NCBI GenBank assembly: GCA_964556705.1
Contig: CAZKXX010000026.1
Span: 1 to 38,983, forward strand
Length of the DNA stretch: 38,983 bases
DNA from: CAZKXX01 sp964556705
GTDB taxonomy: Bacteria; Acidobacteriota; Terriglobia; UBA7540
Direction: 5' to 3'
The position numbers and the translations under genes are program-made. The notes below the pieces were generated by a model, which searched no databases, was not told the DNA's origin, and saw nothing but the letters and a program-made list of their open reading frames with translations. Within the stretch, counting starts at the first letter, position 1. Every line of letters begins with the position of its first letter. Shown one piece after another: positions 1 to 7,581 of this stretch.

Positions 1-1542
1 GGCAGCCGCGTCGCGGTGCAGGAGTACGGCATCTCGAACGCGGCGCTCCTCTCCGAGCTCGAAGCGCGCGGCGCCGCGGTGTTTCGCGTGCCCGTTTACC
101 GCTGGGCGCTGCCGGAAGACCTCGCGCCGCTGCGCGCGGCGATCCGCGAACTCGTCGAAGGCCGCGCGCGCGTGCTGCTCATCACCAACGCCGCGCAGGC
201 TTATCACCTGATGCAGGTGGCCGGGCAGGACGGCAACCAGGCGGCGCTCGTCGAAGCGCTTCGCCGCTGCGCAGTGTGCTCGATCGGCCCGACGTCGAGC
301 GAGGCGCTGGTGGCAAACGGGGTCGCCGTGGACCTCGAGCCGGAGCATCCGAAGATGGGCCAGCTCGTTCACGAGGCGGCGCGCCGCGCGCCGGAAATTC
401 TGCGGCGCAAAGGCGCGCGCCCCGGCGCGGGCGCCTCCAATCCCGAGCCGCGCCTCGCCGTCCAGGAACCTGAGCGAAAAGTTCAGGGCGTCGCGCCCTG
501 GCACGATTCGCCGTTTATGAAAGCCTGCCGCCTCGAACGGACCGACGTTACACCGGTGTGGCTGATGCGCCAGGCGGGGCGCTACATGAAGGAGTATCGC
601 GAGCTGCGCGCGCGCGTGCCATTCCTCCAACTCTGTAAGGACCCTGACCTCGTCGCCGAAGTCACGGTGACCGCCGCGGAGCGCATCGGCGCCGACGCCG
701 CCATCATCTTCGCGGATCTGCTGCTCATCGTCGAACCGCTGGGCTTCGAGCTCCGGTTCGGCAAGGGTGAAGGTCCGGCGGTCGCGCCCGCGCTGCGCGA
801 GCCCGCCGCGGTCGACCGCCTCCGCGAAGTCGAGCCGCGCGATTCGCTGGAATATCTTTTCGAAGCGATTCGCCGCACGCGCGCCGCGCTCGACCCGAAA
901 ATTCCGTTGCTGGGATTCGTCGGCGCGCCCTTCACGCTGGCGTCGTATCTCATCGAAGGCGGCGCTTCGCGAAATTACGTTCACACCAAGAGCCTGATGT
1001 ACCGCGACGCGGGCGCCTGGCGCGCGCTGATGGATCACCTGGCGCGCAACCTGGCGCGCTACGTCAACCGGCAGATCGAAGCCGGCGTCCAGGCCGTGCA
1101 GGTGTTCGACACCTGGGTGGGCTGTCTCGGCCCCGCTGACTATCGCCAGTACGCGCTGCCGTATTCGCGCGCGCTCATCCGGGCCATCACGCCGGGCGTT
1201 CCGGTGATTCATTTCGGCACGGGCACCGCGGTGCTGCTGGAAGCGATGCGCGAGGCGGGCGGCAACGTGATCGGACTCGACTCGCGCGTGGAACTCGACG
1301 AAGCGTGGGCGCGCCTCGGCGCGGGCGTCGGCGTGCAGGGCAACCTCGATCCTGTCGTGCTCTACGCCGAGCCCCCGTTCATTCGCAAGCGCGTCGAACG
1401 GATTCTTGAGCAGGCGGCCGATCGCCCGGGACACATCTTCAATCTCGGCCACGGCATCCTGCCGGACACACCGTTTGAAAACGTCGTCGAACTCGTGCGA
1501 ATGGTGCACGAAATTTCGGCGGCCCGAAAAGCGAGAGCCTGA
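1..1542 (+). CDS. hemE: HemD-HemE fusion: uroporphyrinogen-III synthase (C-terminal half) joined to uroporphyrinogen decarboxylase; 5' end outside window
   Basis: The frame is open from base 1, so the gene begins upstream; the GTG at 16 is only the first in-window start codon. The first ~135 residues read as the second half of uroporphyrinogen-III synthase (an AVQEYG segment, a VPVYRW segment, IGPTSSEAL and EPEHPKMG). A Pro/Ala-rich linker follows, and from about residue 165 a complete uroporphyrinogen decarboxylase: LMRQAGRYMKEYRE near its start, FADLL, GFVGAPFTLASY and the C-terminal NLGHGILPDTP. HemD closes hydroxymethylbilane to uroporphyrinogen III; HemE decarboxylates that to coproporphyrinogen III. 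One open frame covers both, so sequential enzymes are probably one polypeptide. The ATG at 517 could allow separate HemE translation, but no Shine-Dalgarno precedes it. hemH follows after 6 bases, implying an operon. The HemE call is very secure and the HemD part secure. Confidence 0.95.
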   Translation, partial: GSRVAVQEYGISNAALLSELEARGAAVFRVPVYRWALPEDLAPLRAAIRELVEGRARVLLITNAAQAYHLMQVAGQDGNQAALVEALRRCAVCSIGPTSSEALVANGVAVDLEPEHPKMGQLVHEAARRAPEILRRKGARPGAGASNPEPRLAVQEPERKVQGVAPWHDSPFMKACRLERTDVTPVWLMRQAGRYMKEYRELRARVPFLQLCKDPDLVAEVTVTAAERIGADAAIIFADLLLIVEPLGFELRFGKGEGPAVAPALREPAAVDRLREVEPRDSLEYLFEAIRRTRAALDPKIPLLGFVGAPFTLASYLIEGGASRNYVHTKSLMYRDAGAWRALMDHLARNLARYVNRQIEAGVQAVQVFDTWVGCLGPADYRQYALPYSRALIRAITPGVPVIHFGTGTAVLLEAMREAGGNVIGLDSRVELDEAWARLGAGVGVQGNLDPVVLYAEPPFIRKRVERILEQAADRPGHIFNLGHGILPDTPFENVVELVRMVHEISAARKARA

Positions 1543-1548
1543 ACTGCC

Positions 1549-2517
1549 ATGACCGCTCCTTCCAACCCGGCCGGCGGCGCGCGCGACGCCCGCTGGGCCG
1601 TTCTCCTTCTCGCTCACGGCGCGCCGGAACGTCTGGAAGACATTCCGGAATTCCTGCTGAACGTTCGCGGCGGACGAAGGTTGCCGGACGCCGCGGTCGA
1701 GGAAATCGTCCGCCGCTACGCGCAAATCGGCGGCGGCTCGCCGCTTCGCAAGCTCACGGAACTTCAGGCGCGGGCCCTGGCACGGCGGATTTCCGCGCCC
1801 GTTTACGTCGGCATGCGCAACTGGACGCCGTTCATCGCCGAGACTGTCCTGCAGATGGCCGCCGACGGAATCACCGAGGCCGTCGCCGTCTGCCTCGCGC
1901 CGCAGAACTCCCGAACCAGCATCGGACTTTATCGCCAGCGCCTCTTCGAAGCCGTCGAGAAATTCCATCCCTCCCTCGAAGTCGATTTCGTCGAACACTG
2001 GCACGACGAGCCGCTGCTTATCGAGGCGTTCGCAGAAAAAGTTACGCAGGCGCTTTCGCGGCTGGAGAGTGAGACGGGCCGGCGCGTTCCGGTCATCCTC
2101 ACCGCGCACAGCGTGCCCGAGCACACGATTCAGGAAGGCGACCCTTACGCCGGCCAGGTGCGCGAGACGGCAACGCGCGTGGCCGAGGCCGCGGAGATCG
2201 TGGAGTGGCAACTTGCTTTCCAAAGCCAGGGAATGACCGCGGGGCCGTGGATCGGTCCAACCGTCGAATCCGTCCTGGACTCACTCGCCGCTGCGGGCCA
2301 CCAGCATGTCCTCATCGCGCCCATCGGTTTTGTCTCCGACCACGTCGAAATCCTCTACGACATTGACGTCGTCTTCCGCGAGTACGGCCGGACGAAGGGG
2401 ATTGAGGTGGCGCGCACCGAATCGCTCAACGACAGTGAGTTGTTCATTCGCGCGCTCGCCGCGCTGGTGGAGGCGCGCCGCCGCGCGCGGGCGCAGATTC
2501 CAGGCGACGCGCGCTGA
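1549..2517 (+). CDS. hemH: Ferrochelatase
   Basis: This 322-residue protein is a class II chelatase that inserts Fe(II) into a porphyrin. The start region has LLLAHGAPE, typical of the family N-terminus. The catalytic histidine is visible in LTAHSVPEH (H187), and the conserved glutamate sits in DHVEILYDID (E267). The segment QSQGMTAGPWIGPTVE before the second motif resembles coproporphyrin-type ferrochelatases of Gram-positives more than the FQSRFG form of proteobacteria. The protein could therefore act on coproporphyrin III or protoporphyrin IX; the window does not decide this. It starts 6 bases after hemE and is followed by the protoporphyrinogen oxidase gene, an order like the Bacillus hemE-hemH-hemY operon. 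Confidence 0.95.
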   Translation: MTAPSNPAGGARDARWAVLLLAHGAPERLEDIPEFLLNVRGGRRLPDAAVEEIVRRYAQIGGGSPLRKLTELQARALARRISAPVYVGMRNWTPFIAETVLQMAADGITEAVAVCLAPQNSRTSIGLYRQRLFEAVEKFHPSLEVDFVEHWHDEPLLIEAFAEKVTQALSRLESETGRRVPVILTAHSVPEHTIQEGDPYAGQVRETATRVAEAAEIVEWQLAFQSQGMTAGPWIGPTVESVLDSLAAAGHQHVLIAPIGFVSDHVEILYDIDVVFREYGRTKGIEVARTESLNDSELFIRALAALVEARRRARAQIPGDAR

Positions 2518-2607
2518 ATTCCCGCCGCGTCCCTTCGTCGCGCCCGCGGCCCCTCGCGTTCGAACGTTTCGCGCGTCTGAAAATTCTTTCAAGCGCGGAG
2601 AAATCTT

Positions 2608-4059
2608 CTGAATTCCGTCGGAACATCTCGAGTCCGCGTTCTGGTCCTGGGCGGCGGCATCACGGGACTGGCCGCGGCGTGGCAACTGGCGCGCGCGCGA
2701 GCCGCCGGCGCACCGGTCGAAGAAGTGCTCGTCGAAGCGGACGACCGGCTGGGCGGCGTCATCCGCACCGAACGCGCCGAAGGGTTTGTGATGGAAGCCG
2801 GGCCGGACAGTTTCATTTCCGAAAAGCCCGAGGCCGCCGCGCTTTGCCGCGAACTGGGACTCGGCGACGATTTGATGGGCTCGAATGACGATAAGCGCAT
2901 CACCTACATTCTTCATCGCGGGCGGATGACGCCGCTGCCCGACGGCCTCATGCTGCTCGTCCCCACGCGCCTGTGGCCGATGGCGGCGACACCACTCCTT
3001 TCGTTTTCGAGCAAGCTTTCGCTCGCCGCCGAGTGGTTCTCGAAGCCGCCCGCCGCGACTTCCGACGACGCCGACGAATCCATCGCCAGTTTCGTCCGGC
3101 GGCATTTCGGCGACGACATGCTCGAAAACATCGCCGACCCGCTGCTCGCCGGCGTCTTCGGCGGCGACTCGAACGCGCTCAGCGTGCGCGCCGTGCTGCC
3201 GCGCTTCTGGGAGATGGAGCGCCAGTCCGGCAGCCTGACGCGTGCGACACTCGAGCTGCGCCGCGCGCGGCGCCAAGCGGGCTCCACAACTCCGCCGCCC
3301 CTTTTTCTGACCCTCCGGGGCGGGCTCGACCGGCTCGTCGCGCGACTTGCCGAGCAGATTGACCCGCAGCGAATTCATCTCGGCCGGCGCGTCAGCGCCC
3401 TCGAGAGGAGCGGTGACGAATCTTCGCCGTGCTTCATCGCGCGCACGGAAGACGGCGGCGCGTTCGAGGGTGAGGCTGTCATCCTCGGCTTGCCGCCGCC
3501 CGCGGCGGCGAAAATTACCGCCGGAATTTCGCCGCGCCTCACCATCCTGCTCGGCGAGATTCCCATGAGCTCATCGCTCACCGTCTCGCTCGGCTTCGGT
3601 GAAGGCACGCCGTCGCAGCTTCCGCCCGGTTTCGGCTTTCTCGTGCCGCGAAGCGCCAAGCGGCGGCTGCTCGCCGCGACGTTCGTGCACGCCAAGTTTC
3701 CGCATCGCGCGCCGGAAGGCTGCGCGCTCATCCGGGGATTTTTGGGCGGGACGCACGACCCTTACGTCCTTCGATTGAGCGACGTCGAAATCGTGGAGCT
3801 GGTGCGCACCGAGCTCGCGGAAATTCTCGACTTCCGCGCCGAGCCGCGCGTGGCACGCGTCGCGCGCTGGCCCGATTCGATGCCGCAGTATCCCGTCGGT
3901 CATCTGAAACGCCTGGCGGCGCTCGACGAGGAACTCGCGCGCCTGCCCGGGGTCTTCCTCGCCGGCAACGCGTATTCGGGAATCGGAATTTCGGATTGCA
4001 TCCGAACGGCGCAGGGGGCCGTGGAACGAATTGTGGAGCGAGCGCGGGGCAGAGGGTGA
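2608..4059 (+). CDS. hemY: Protoporphyrinogen/coproporphyrinogen oxidase (HemY/HemG type, FAD-dependent)
   Basis: This flavoprotein aromatises a porphyrinogen by six-electron oxidation. The FAD dinucleotide-binding motif LGGGITGLAAAW lies at the extreme N-terminus, followed by EADDRLGGVIRTE. The C-terminal FAD segment reads LAGNAYSGIGISDCI. The frame is open from 2581 (after TGA 2578-2580), but no ATG, GTG or TTG occurs before GTG 2725. That GTG would delete the essential GxGxxG fold. The best start is CTG at 2608, with GGAG at 2597-2600 spaced 7 bases away, giving 483 residues, close to the family norm. The gene lies 90 bases after hemH and converges with the gene ending at 4076. The function is secure; the start rests on the domain boundary and the ribosome-binding site. 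Confidence 0.92.
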   Translation: MNSVGTSRVRVLVLGGGITGLAAAWQLARARAAGAPVEEVLVEADDRLGGVIRTERAEGFVMEAGPDSFISEKPEAAALCRELGLGDDLMGSNDDKRITYILHRGRMTPLPDGLMLLVPTRLWPMAATPLLSFSSKLSLAAEWFSKPPAATSDDADESIASFVRRHFGDDMLENIADPLLAGVFGGDSNALSVRAVLPRFWEMERQSGSLTRATLELRRARRQAGSTTPPPLFLTLRGGLDRLVARLAEQIDPQRIHLGRRVSALERSGDESSPCFIARTEDGGAFEGEAVILGLPPPAAAKITAGISPRLTILLGEIPMSSSLTVSLGFGEGTPSQLPPGFGFLVPRSAKRRLLAATFVHAKFPHRAPEGCALIRGFLGGTHDPYVLRLSDVEIVELVRTELAEILDFRAEPRVARVARWPDSMPQYPVGHLKRLAALDEELARLPGVFLAGNAYSGIGISDCIRTAQGAVERIVERARGRG

Positions 4060-4075
4060 AGCGGAATCGTCGCGC

Positions 4076-5041
4076 TCACGCGACCTGGTCGAGGACTCCC
4101 AGCAGGCCGACGAGCGCCTCGCGCGTGCTTTCCCTGACGTTGCCGTCCGCGCGGCGGTAATGCGTCTCGAGTGAAATCGTCCCCTCGTAACCGTCATCGA
4201 AGAGCGATTTGAACTGCCCGCGATAATCGATCAGACCTTCGCCGACCGGAACCCAGACGAATTTCGATTTCTCGCGGTCGAGCTTCAAATCCTTGACGTG
4301 CAGGTGCGCGATGAGGCCGCGGACCGCGGCGTAGCCCTCCGGATACGGCGTCTCGCCGAGCAGCGCCGCGTTCCCCGGGTCCCACACGGCGCGCAGGCTG
4401 GGCGAAGCGATGTCGCGCACCAGCCGGCCCAGTTCTTCGCCCGTGCCCACGTTGCAGGTGTGCTCGTTTTCAAGCGCCAGGATCATGCCGTGCTCCGCCG
4501 CGAGCGCCGCGCCGAGCCTCAGGCGCTCGCGCACGAACGGATAGGCTTTCTTCGGATCCTCCACGCGCCAGTAGCTGAAGATGCGGATCACGTCCGTTCC
4601 CAAGACGCGCGCGATCCTGAACGCGCGTTTCAGCAGGTCTTCGGTGTCGGCGTCGGTAAACTCGGCCTGAAACGTGTCCCGCGCTTCGCTCTTCGGCGCC
4701 GGCATTTCCGGCAGGTCGTACTTGTAAATCGGCGAAGCGAGGTTCGAGACGCGCATCCCGTATTTCTGGAGAAGCAGGCGCGCGCGCTCGAGCTCCGCCC
4801 CGGTGAGGTTCATGAGGTTCCGGCCCCAGACCTGCCGCAGCTCGCAGTAGCGCAGCTTGTATTCGGCCAGGAAGCTGAGCGCTTCTTCCAGGTCCTGCGA
4901 AATCTCGTCGGTGATGACGCCGAGCTTGACGTCTTCGCGCGCGGGCACGCGTCCCGCCTTTCCGCTCACTCCCCGCAGCGCGGGCAGGGCGAGGAGGGAA
5001 GTCTGGAGGAATTGCCTTCGACTGTGGCCTTGTGCCGCCAT
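4076..5041 (-). CDS. Tat-exported sugar phosphate isomerase/epimerase-like TIM-barrel protein
   Basis: This 321-residue protein belongs to the xylose-isomerase-like TIM-barrel superfamily. The N-terminus has a twin-arginine export signal, SRRQFLQ at residues 7-13, followed by a hydrophobic Leu/Ala stretch, so it probably folds in the cytoplasm and works in the periplasm. Typical barrel features follow: KLGVITDEIS at the first strand, LALENEHTCN with probable metal ligands, AVWDPGNA, IAHLHVKDLK, VGEGLIDY and ISLETHY near the end. These fit a divalent-metal isomerase or epimerase acting on a sugar; the substrate cannot be read. ATG 5041 has GGAGAG 7 bases upstream. The gene is convergent with hemY (16-base gap) and 140 bases downstream of the PilZ gene, with a strong palindrome between. 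Confidence 0.85.
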   Translation of the reverse strand: MAAQGHSRRQFLQTSLLALPALRGVSGKAGRVPAREDVKLGVITDEISQDLEEALSFLAEYKLRYCELRQVWGRNLMNLTGAELERARLLLQKYGMRVSNLASPIYKYDLPEMPAPKSEARDTFQAEFTDADTEDLLKRAFRIARVLGTDVIRIFSYWRVEDPKKAYPFVRERLRLGAALAAEHGMILALENEHTCNVGTGEELGRLVRDIASPSLRAVWDPGNAALLGETPYPEGYAAVRGLIAHLHVKDLKLDREKSKFVWVPVGEGLIDYRGQFKSLFDDGYEGTISLETHYRRADGNVRESTREALVGLLGVLDQVA

Positions 5042-5066
5042 CGTTCGACTCTCCGCGCCGCTGTAC

Positions 5067-5085
5067 CGGCGGTCTATGACCGCCG
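5067..5085. repeat. Perfect intergenic palindrome (8-bp stem, 3-nt loop)
   Basis: CGGCGGTC-TAT-GACCGCCG forms a perfect hairpin between the PilZ gene and the isomerase-like gene. No T-run follows on either strand, so it is not a textbook intrinsic terminator. A second palindrome, GCGGCGCGCCGC, lies at 5095-5106. It may be a dispersed REP-like element or a processing or attenuation site. Confidence 0.5.
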
Positions 5086-5181
5086 AAGCCCTTTGCGGCG
5101 CGCCGCGCGATTACGGCGCTCTTCGACAGTCGGAGCATGCACCGACGCGGCTTGGCGTACAGACGGCCCCGCGACAGCCCT

Positions 5182-5547
5182 TCACCGCACCTTCAGCGTC
5201 AGCTCGTTCCAACCGTCCTTCGCGTCGGCGAACTTCACGCCCACCATGCCGTCGTAGAAGCCGCCGCCTTCGCCGCGCCAGACCACGCGCATCGCCTTGG
5301 CTTCAGGCTCGGTGGGAATCTCCAGCGTCACCGGCGCGCCTACTTCCAGCCGGAAGCGCGTGCGGACGCGCGCCCCGAAGCGGTCCACGGAAACCACCTC
5401 GCCGCGGTCGAAAAACTCGCGCCCGCCGGCGTCCGCGCCCCGCAGCACGGCGGGCTGCTGGACCGGGAGGCGCGACGACCGGCGGCGGTCTGGAGTGCTT
5501 GCGGACATCCCTGATGAGGTCGTGAATGCGCGCGCCGCCGCCCGCAC
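5182..5547 (-). CDS. PilZ-domain protein, putative cyclic-di-GMP receptor
   Basis: This small protein of 121 residues looks like a single PilZ domain. The N-terminal DRRRSSRLPV matches the RxxxR half of the c-di-GMP site. The VSVDRFGARVRT segment matches the (D/N)xSxxG region in degraded form, and VKF near the end is typical of the last strand. PilZ domains bind cyclic-di-GMP and alter motility, exopolysaccharide or secretion. The GTG at 5547 gives 121 residues; the internal ATG at 5508 (MSASTPDRRRS) would begin just before the domain and is equally plausible. It has its own sigma-70-like promoter at 5592-5620, so it is not simply the tail of the cytochrome operon ending at 5644. The family call is fairly sure. 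Confidence 0.72.
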   Translation of the reverse strand: MRAAARAFTTSSGMSASTPDRRRSSRLPVQQPAVLRGADAGGREFFDRGEVVSVDRFGARVRTRFRLEVGAPVTLEIPTEPEAKAMRVVWRGEGGGFYDGMVGVKFADAKDGWNELTLKVR

Positions 5548-5591
5548 CGTCCGTTCGCAGCTTGACCGGTTCTGGCTTCGAGCGCCGCACG

Positions 5592-5620
5592 ATAATACTG
5601 GAGCGACGCGGAAGCGTCAA
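5592..5620 (-). promoter_or_regulatory. Sigma-70-type promoter for the PilZ gene
   Basis: On the minus strand TTGACG (5615-5620) and TATTAT (5592-5597) are separated by exactly 17 bases. Each hexamer matches 5 of 6 consensus positions. The predicted start of transcription is near 5585, leaving a leader of about 38 bases to the GTG at 5547. Confidence 0.7.
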
Positions 5621-5643
5621 TGCGCGCTCTGCAGCTTTTGGAG

Positions 5644-7581
5644 TTAATAGGAAACATTCCGATGGTCTGCCCCGTGGCAGGTGAGGCTGCACGAGCCGCG
5701 GAAGACGGTAGAGCCCGAGGCGGGCGTGAGGTCGGTCCAATAGGGTCCCGTGCCGTCGCCGGCCGGGGCGACGATGTTCAAATCGAAGTTGATCAGGCTG
5801 CCGTGGTTCACGGCGCTGCCGCTCGGAACGCCGTGCGCGTCGTGACAGGTGGCGCAGGAAGCGACCTGCATGTGTTTCCAGTGCGACGGAAAACTTTCGT
5901 CGTTCTTCAGACTCTGCTCGCTGTGGCACTTGAAGCACATCGCGTAATTGGACGCCGAATAGGGAATGTGCGACGTCTGTCCCGGAGTCCCGCCGGCGCT
6001 TTCCACGATGTAGCCGCGTTCGAGAATGTGGATCACATTCGAGCCGTGCGGCCCGGCGGGGCCGTCGTAGCCGCTGCCGAGCGCGCGGCCCGTATCATTC
6101 GCGTGGCAGTCGGTGCAGGAGATCTGCGTCGAGCCGGAAAGCGTGCGGCCGGGAATCGGCGCGCCGGAAGCGTCCACGGGCGCGGAGAGAAGGCTGGGCA
6201 CCGCGCCGCCCGGCCCGGCGCTCAATCCGCGCGGGCGCGTCACCGGATGCCAGGAGACGCCGGAAGCGAGCGCCACGCGCAGGTCCGAGGAATCCACCTG
6301 CCGCGTGGGCCGCGGTCCGTACGCCTGGTAGCCGGGCAGTTGCGGCTTGTTCGGGTTGTAGCTGTGACACTTGAAGCAGGTCTCGTACTCGTACAGCGCG
6401 TCCGTGCCGCCGCGGCGCGGATCGCGCGGCGAGCCGTCCGCGGCGATGCCGCTCACGCCGAGCAGCGCGCCGGGGAGTTGCGGCGGAACCACGCCCGAAG
6501 GCGAAGGCCGCGCGGCGTGCGGGTTGTGGCAGTCCGAGCAGGCCGCGTGCCGCGTCAGGATCTGGTCGGGCGCTTCGTTCAAATCGTGATTCGCCTGCGG
6601 GCCGAGCGACGGGTGAACGTACATCTTGCTCGTAAACTGCGATTTCATATCGCGCAGCCCGGTGAGCGGATTTCCGTCGTGGCACTGGAAGCAGGTCTGG
6701 TCCGTCTGGCCTTTCAGCAAGCGCGCGCTTTCATGCGCGGTGTGCGAGCGATGGCAGGCGGCGCAGGCGTTGGTCGCGACCGTCGTGTAGCCCGTGTGCG
6801 CGCCGAGCCATTCGACCCCGGCGTTGGTCTGCTCCGTGTAGGCGTTCACGGAAGTCTTGTGCGCGGAAGGCTCGCCTTCGGCGCCGCTCCAGCTCCAGAG
6901 GTTCGCGCCCGCGCCGCCTTTCAGGTCGTGACACGCCAGGCAGATGGCCGAAGCCGAATTGCTCCGCACCAGAAAGCGGCGCACCACCGGGTCGCGGTCT
7001 TCGTCGTGCGGGTCGTGGCAGGACGTGCACTGCACGCGCCCCTGGTGGTCGAGGCGCACGGGGTCTTCGGGAGCGGGCAGCCGGATGAACGGATTGAGCG
7101 CCGGGTCGGGCTCGAAGGCGAAGGGATGGTCGTCGGCAAAATCCAGCGCGGCGCCGGCCAGGTTCGCCCGGCTCGAGACGGGCATCTTCTGGTCGAACGC
7201 CACGTTCTGGAACGGAATCATTCCGTTGTTCACCGTGTCGCCGAGCGCCACCGTGCCGTCGTGGCAGCTTAGACAGAGCTTGGAGGAATCGCCGCTCTGC
7301 GGCTGTGAGACGGAAGCTTTGAGCGTCGAGCTTGAATAGACCTGGTACGTGTAGCCCTCCGACATCGCGTGGTTCCAGAGCGGCGCGGCGGGCCGGGCGT
7401 TGTGCGGCGTGTGGCAGAACAGGCAGAGCGCGTCTTCGTCCGTGGCCTTGAGCGTCGCGCCGCTCGAAACGCTGAAGTCGTGTTTCGAATTGCGCAGCTT
7501 GCTGATGACGCTGTTTTGTGCGCGCATCGCGGGCGCGAGGAAGATGCCCAGCACGAGGAAAGCGAGGAGGCGCTTCACCAC
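5644..7581 (-). CDS. Secreted 12-heme cytochrome c (doubled CXXCH type)
   Basis: This 645-residue protein has a signal peptide (LLAFLVLGIFLAPAMRAQ). It carries eleven CXXCH motifs (CLFCH, CLSCH, CTSCH, CLACH, CAACH, CFQCH, CSDCH, CFKCH, CTDCH, CFKCH, CATCH) and a twelfth, expanded CX3CH (CSLTCH, residues 631-636). Many motifs continue as CHxPH or CHxxH, the doubled-CXXCH pattern of electron-transfer cytochromes. At least 23 further histidines can serve as distal ligands. Residues ~30-220 match the small tetraheme cytochrome at 12026-12820 almost motif for motif, so the protein looks like a tetraheme unit plus an eight-heme extension. It probably acts in the periplasm or at the cell surface. 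The start is GTG 7581 or GTG 7578 with a GGAGGTG ribosome-binding site, overlapping the NHL gene by 7 bases. It is the last gene of the cluster. Confidence 0.93.
   Translation of the reverse strand: MVKRLLAFLVLGIFLAPAMRAQNSVISKLRNSKHDFSVSSGATLKATDEDALCLFCHTPHNARPAAPLWNHAMSEGYTYQVYSSSTLKASVSQPQSGDSSKLCLSCHDGTVALGDTVNNGMIPFQNVAFDQKMPVSSRANLAGAALDFADDHPFAFEPDPALNPFIRLPAPEDPVRLDHQGRVQCTSCHDPHDEDRDPVVRRFLVRSNSASAICLACHDLKGGAGANLWSWSGAEGEPSAHKTSVNAYTEQTNAGVEWLGAHTGYTTVATNACAACHRSHTAHESARLLKGQTDQTCFQCHDGNPLTGLRDMKSQFTSKMYVHPSLGPQANHDLNEAPDQILTRHAACSDCHNPHAARPSPSGVVPPQLPGALLGVSGIAADGSPRDPRRGGTDALYEYETCFKCHSYNPNKPQLPGYQAYGPRPTRQVDSSDLRVALASGVSWHPVTRPRGLSAGPGGAVPSLLSAPVDASGAPIPGRTLSGSTQISCTDCHANDTGRALGSGYDGPAGPHGSNVIHILERGYIVESAGGTPGQTSHIPYSASNYAMCFKCHSEQSLKNDESFPSHWKHMQVASCATCHDAHGVPSGSAVNHGSLINFDLNIVAPAGDGTGPYWTDLTPASGSTVFRGSCSLTCHGADHRNVSY

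Noticed and set aside
2281..3378. 365-codon minus-strand frame
   Set aside because: Overlaps hemH and the oxidase gene antisense; no family signal.
5620..7272. 550-codon plus-strand frame
   Set aside because: Antisense to the 12-heme cytochrome, whose CXXCH motifs are decisive.
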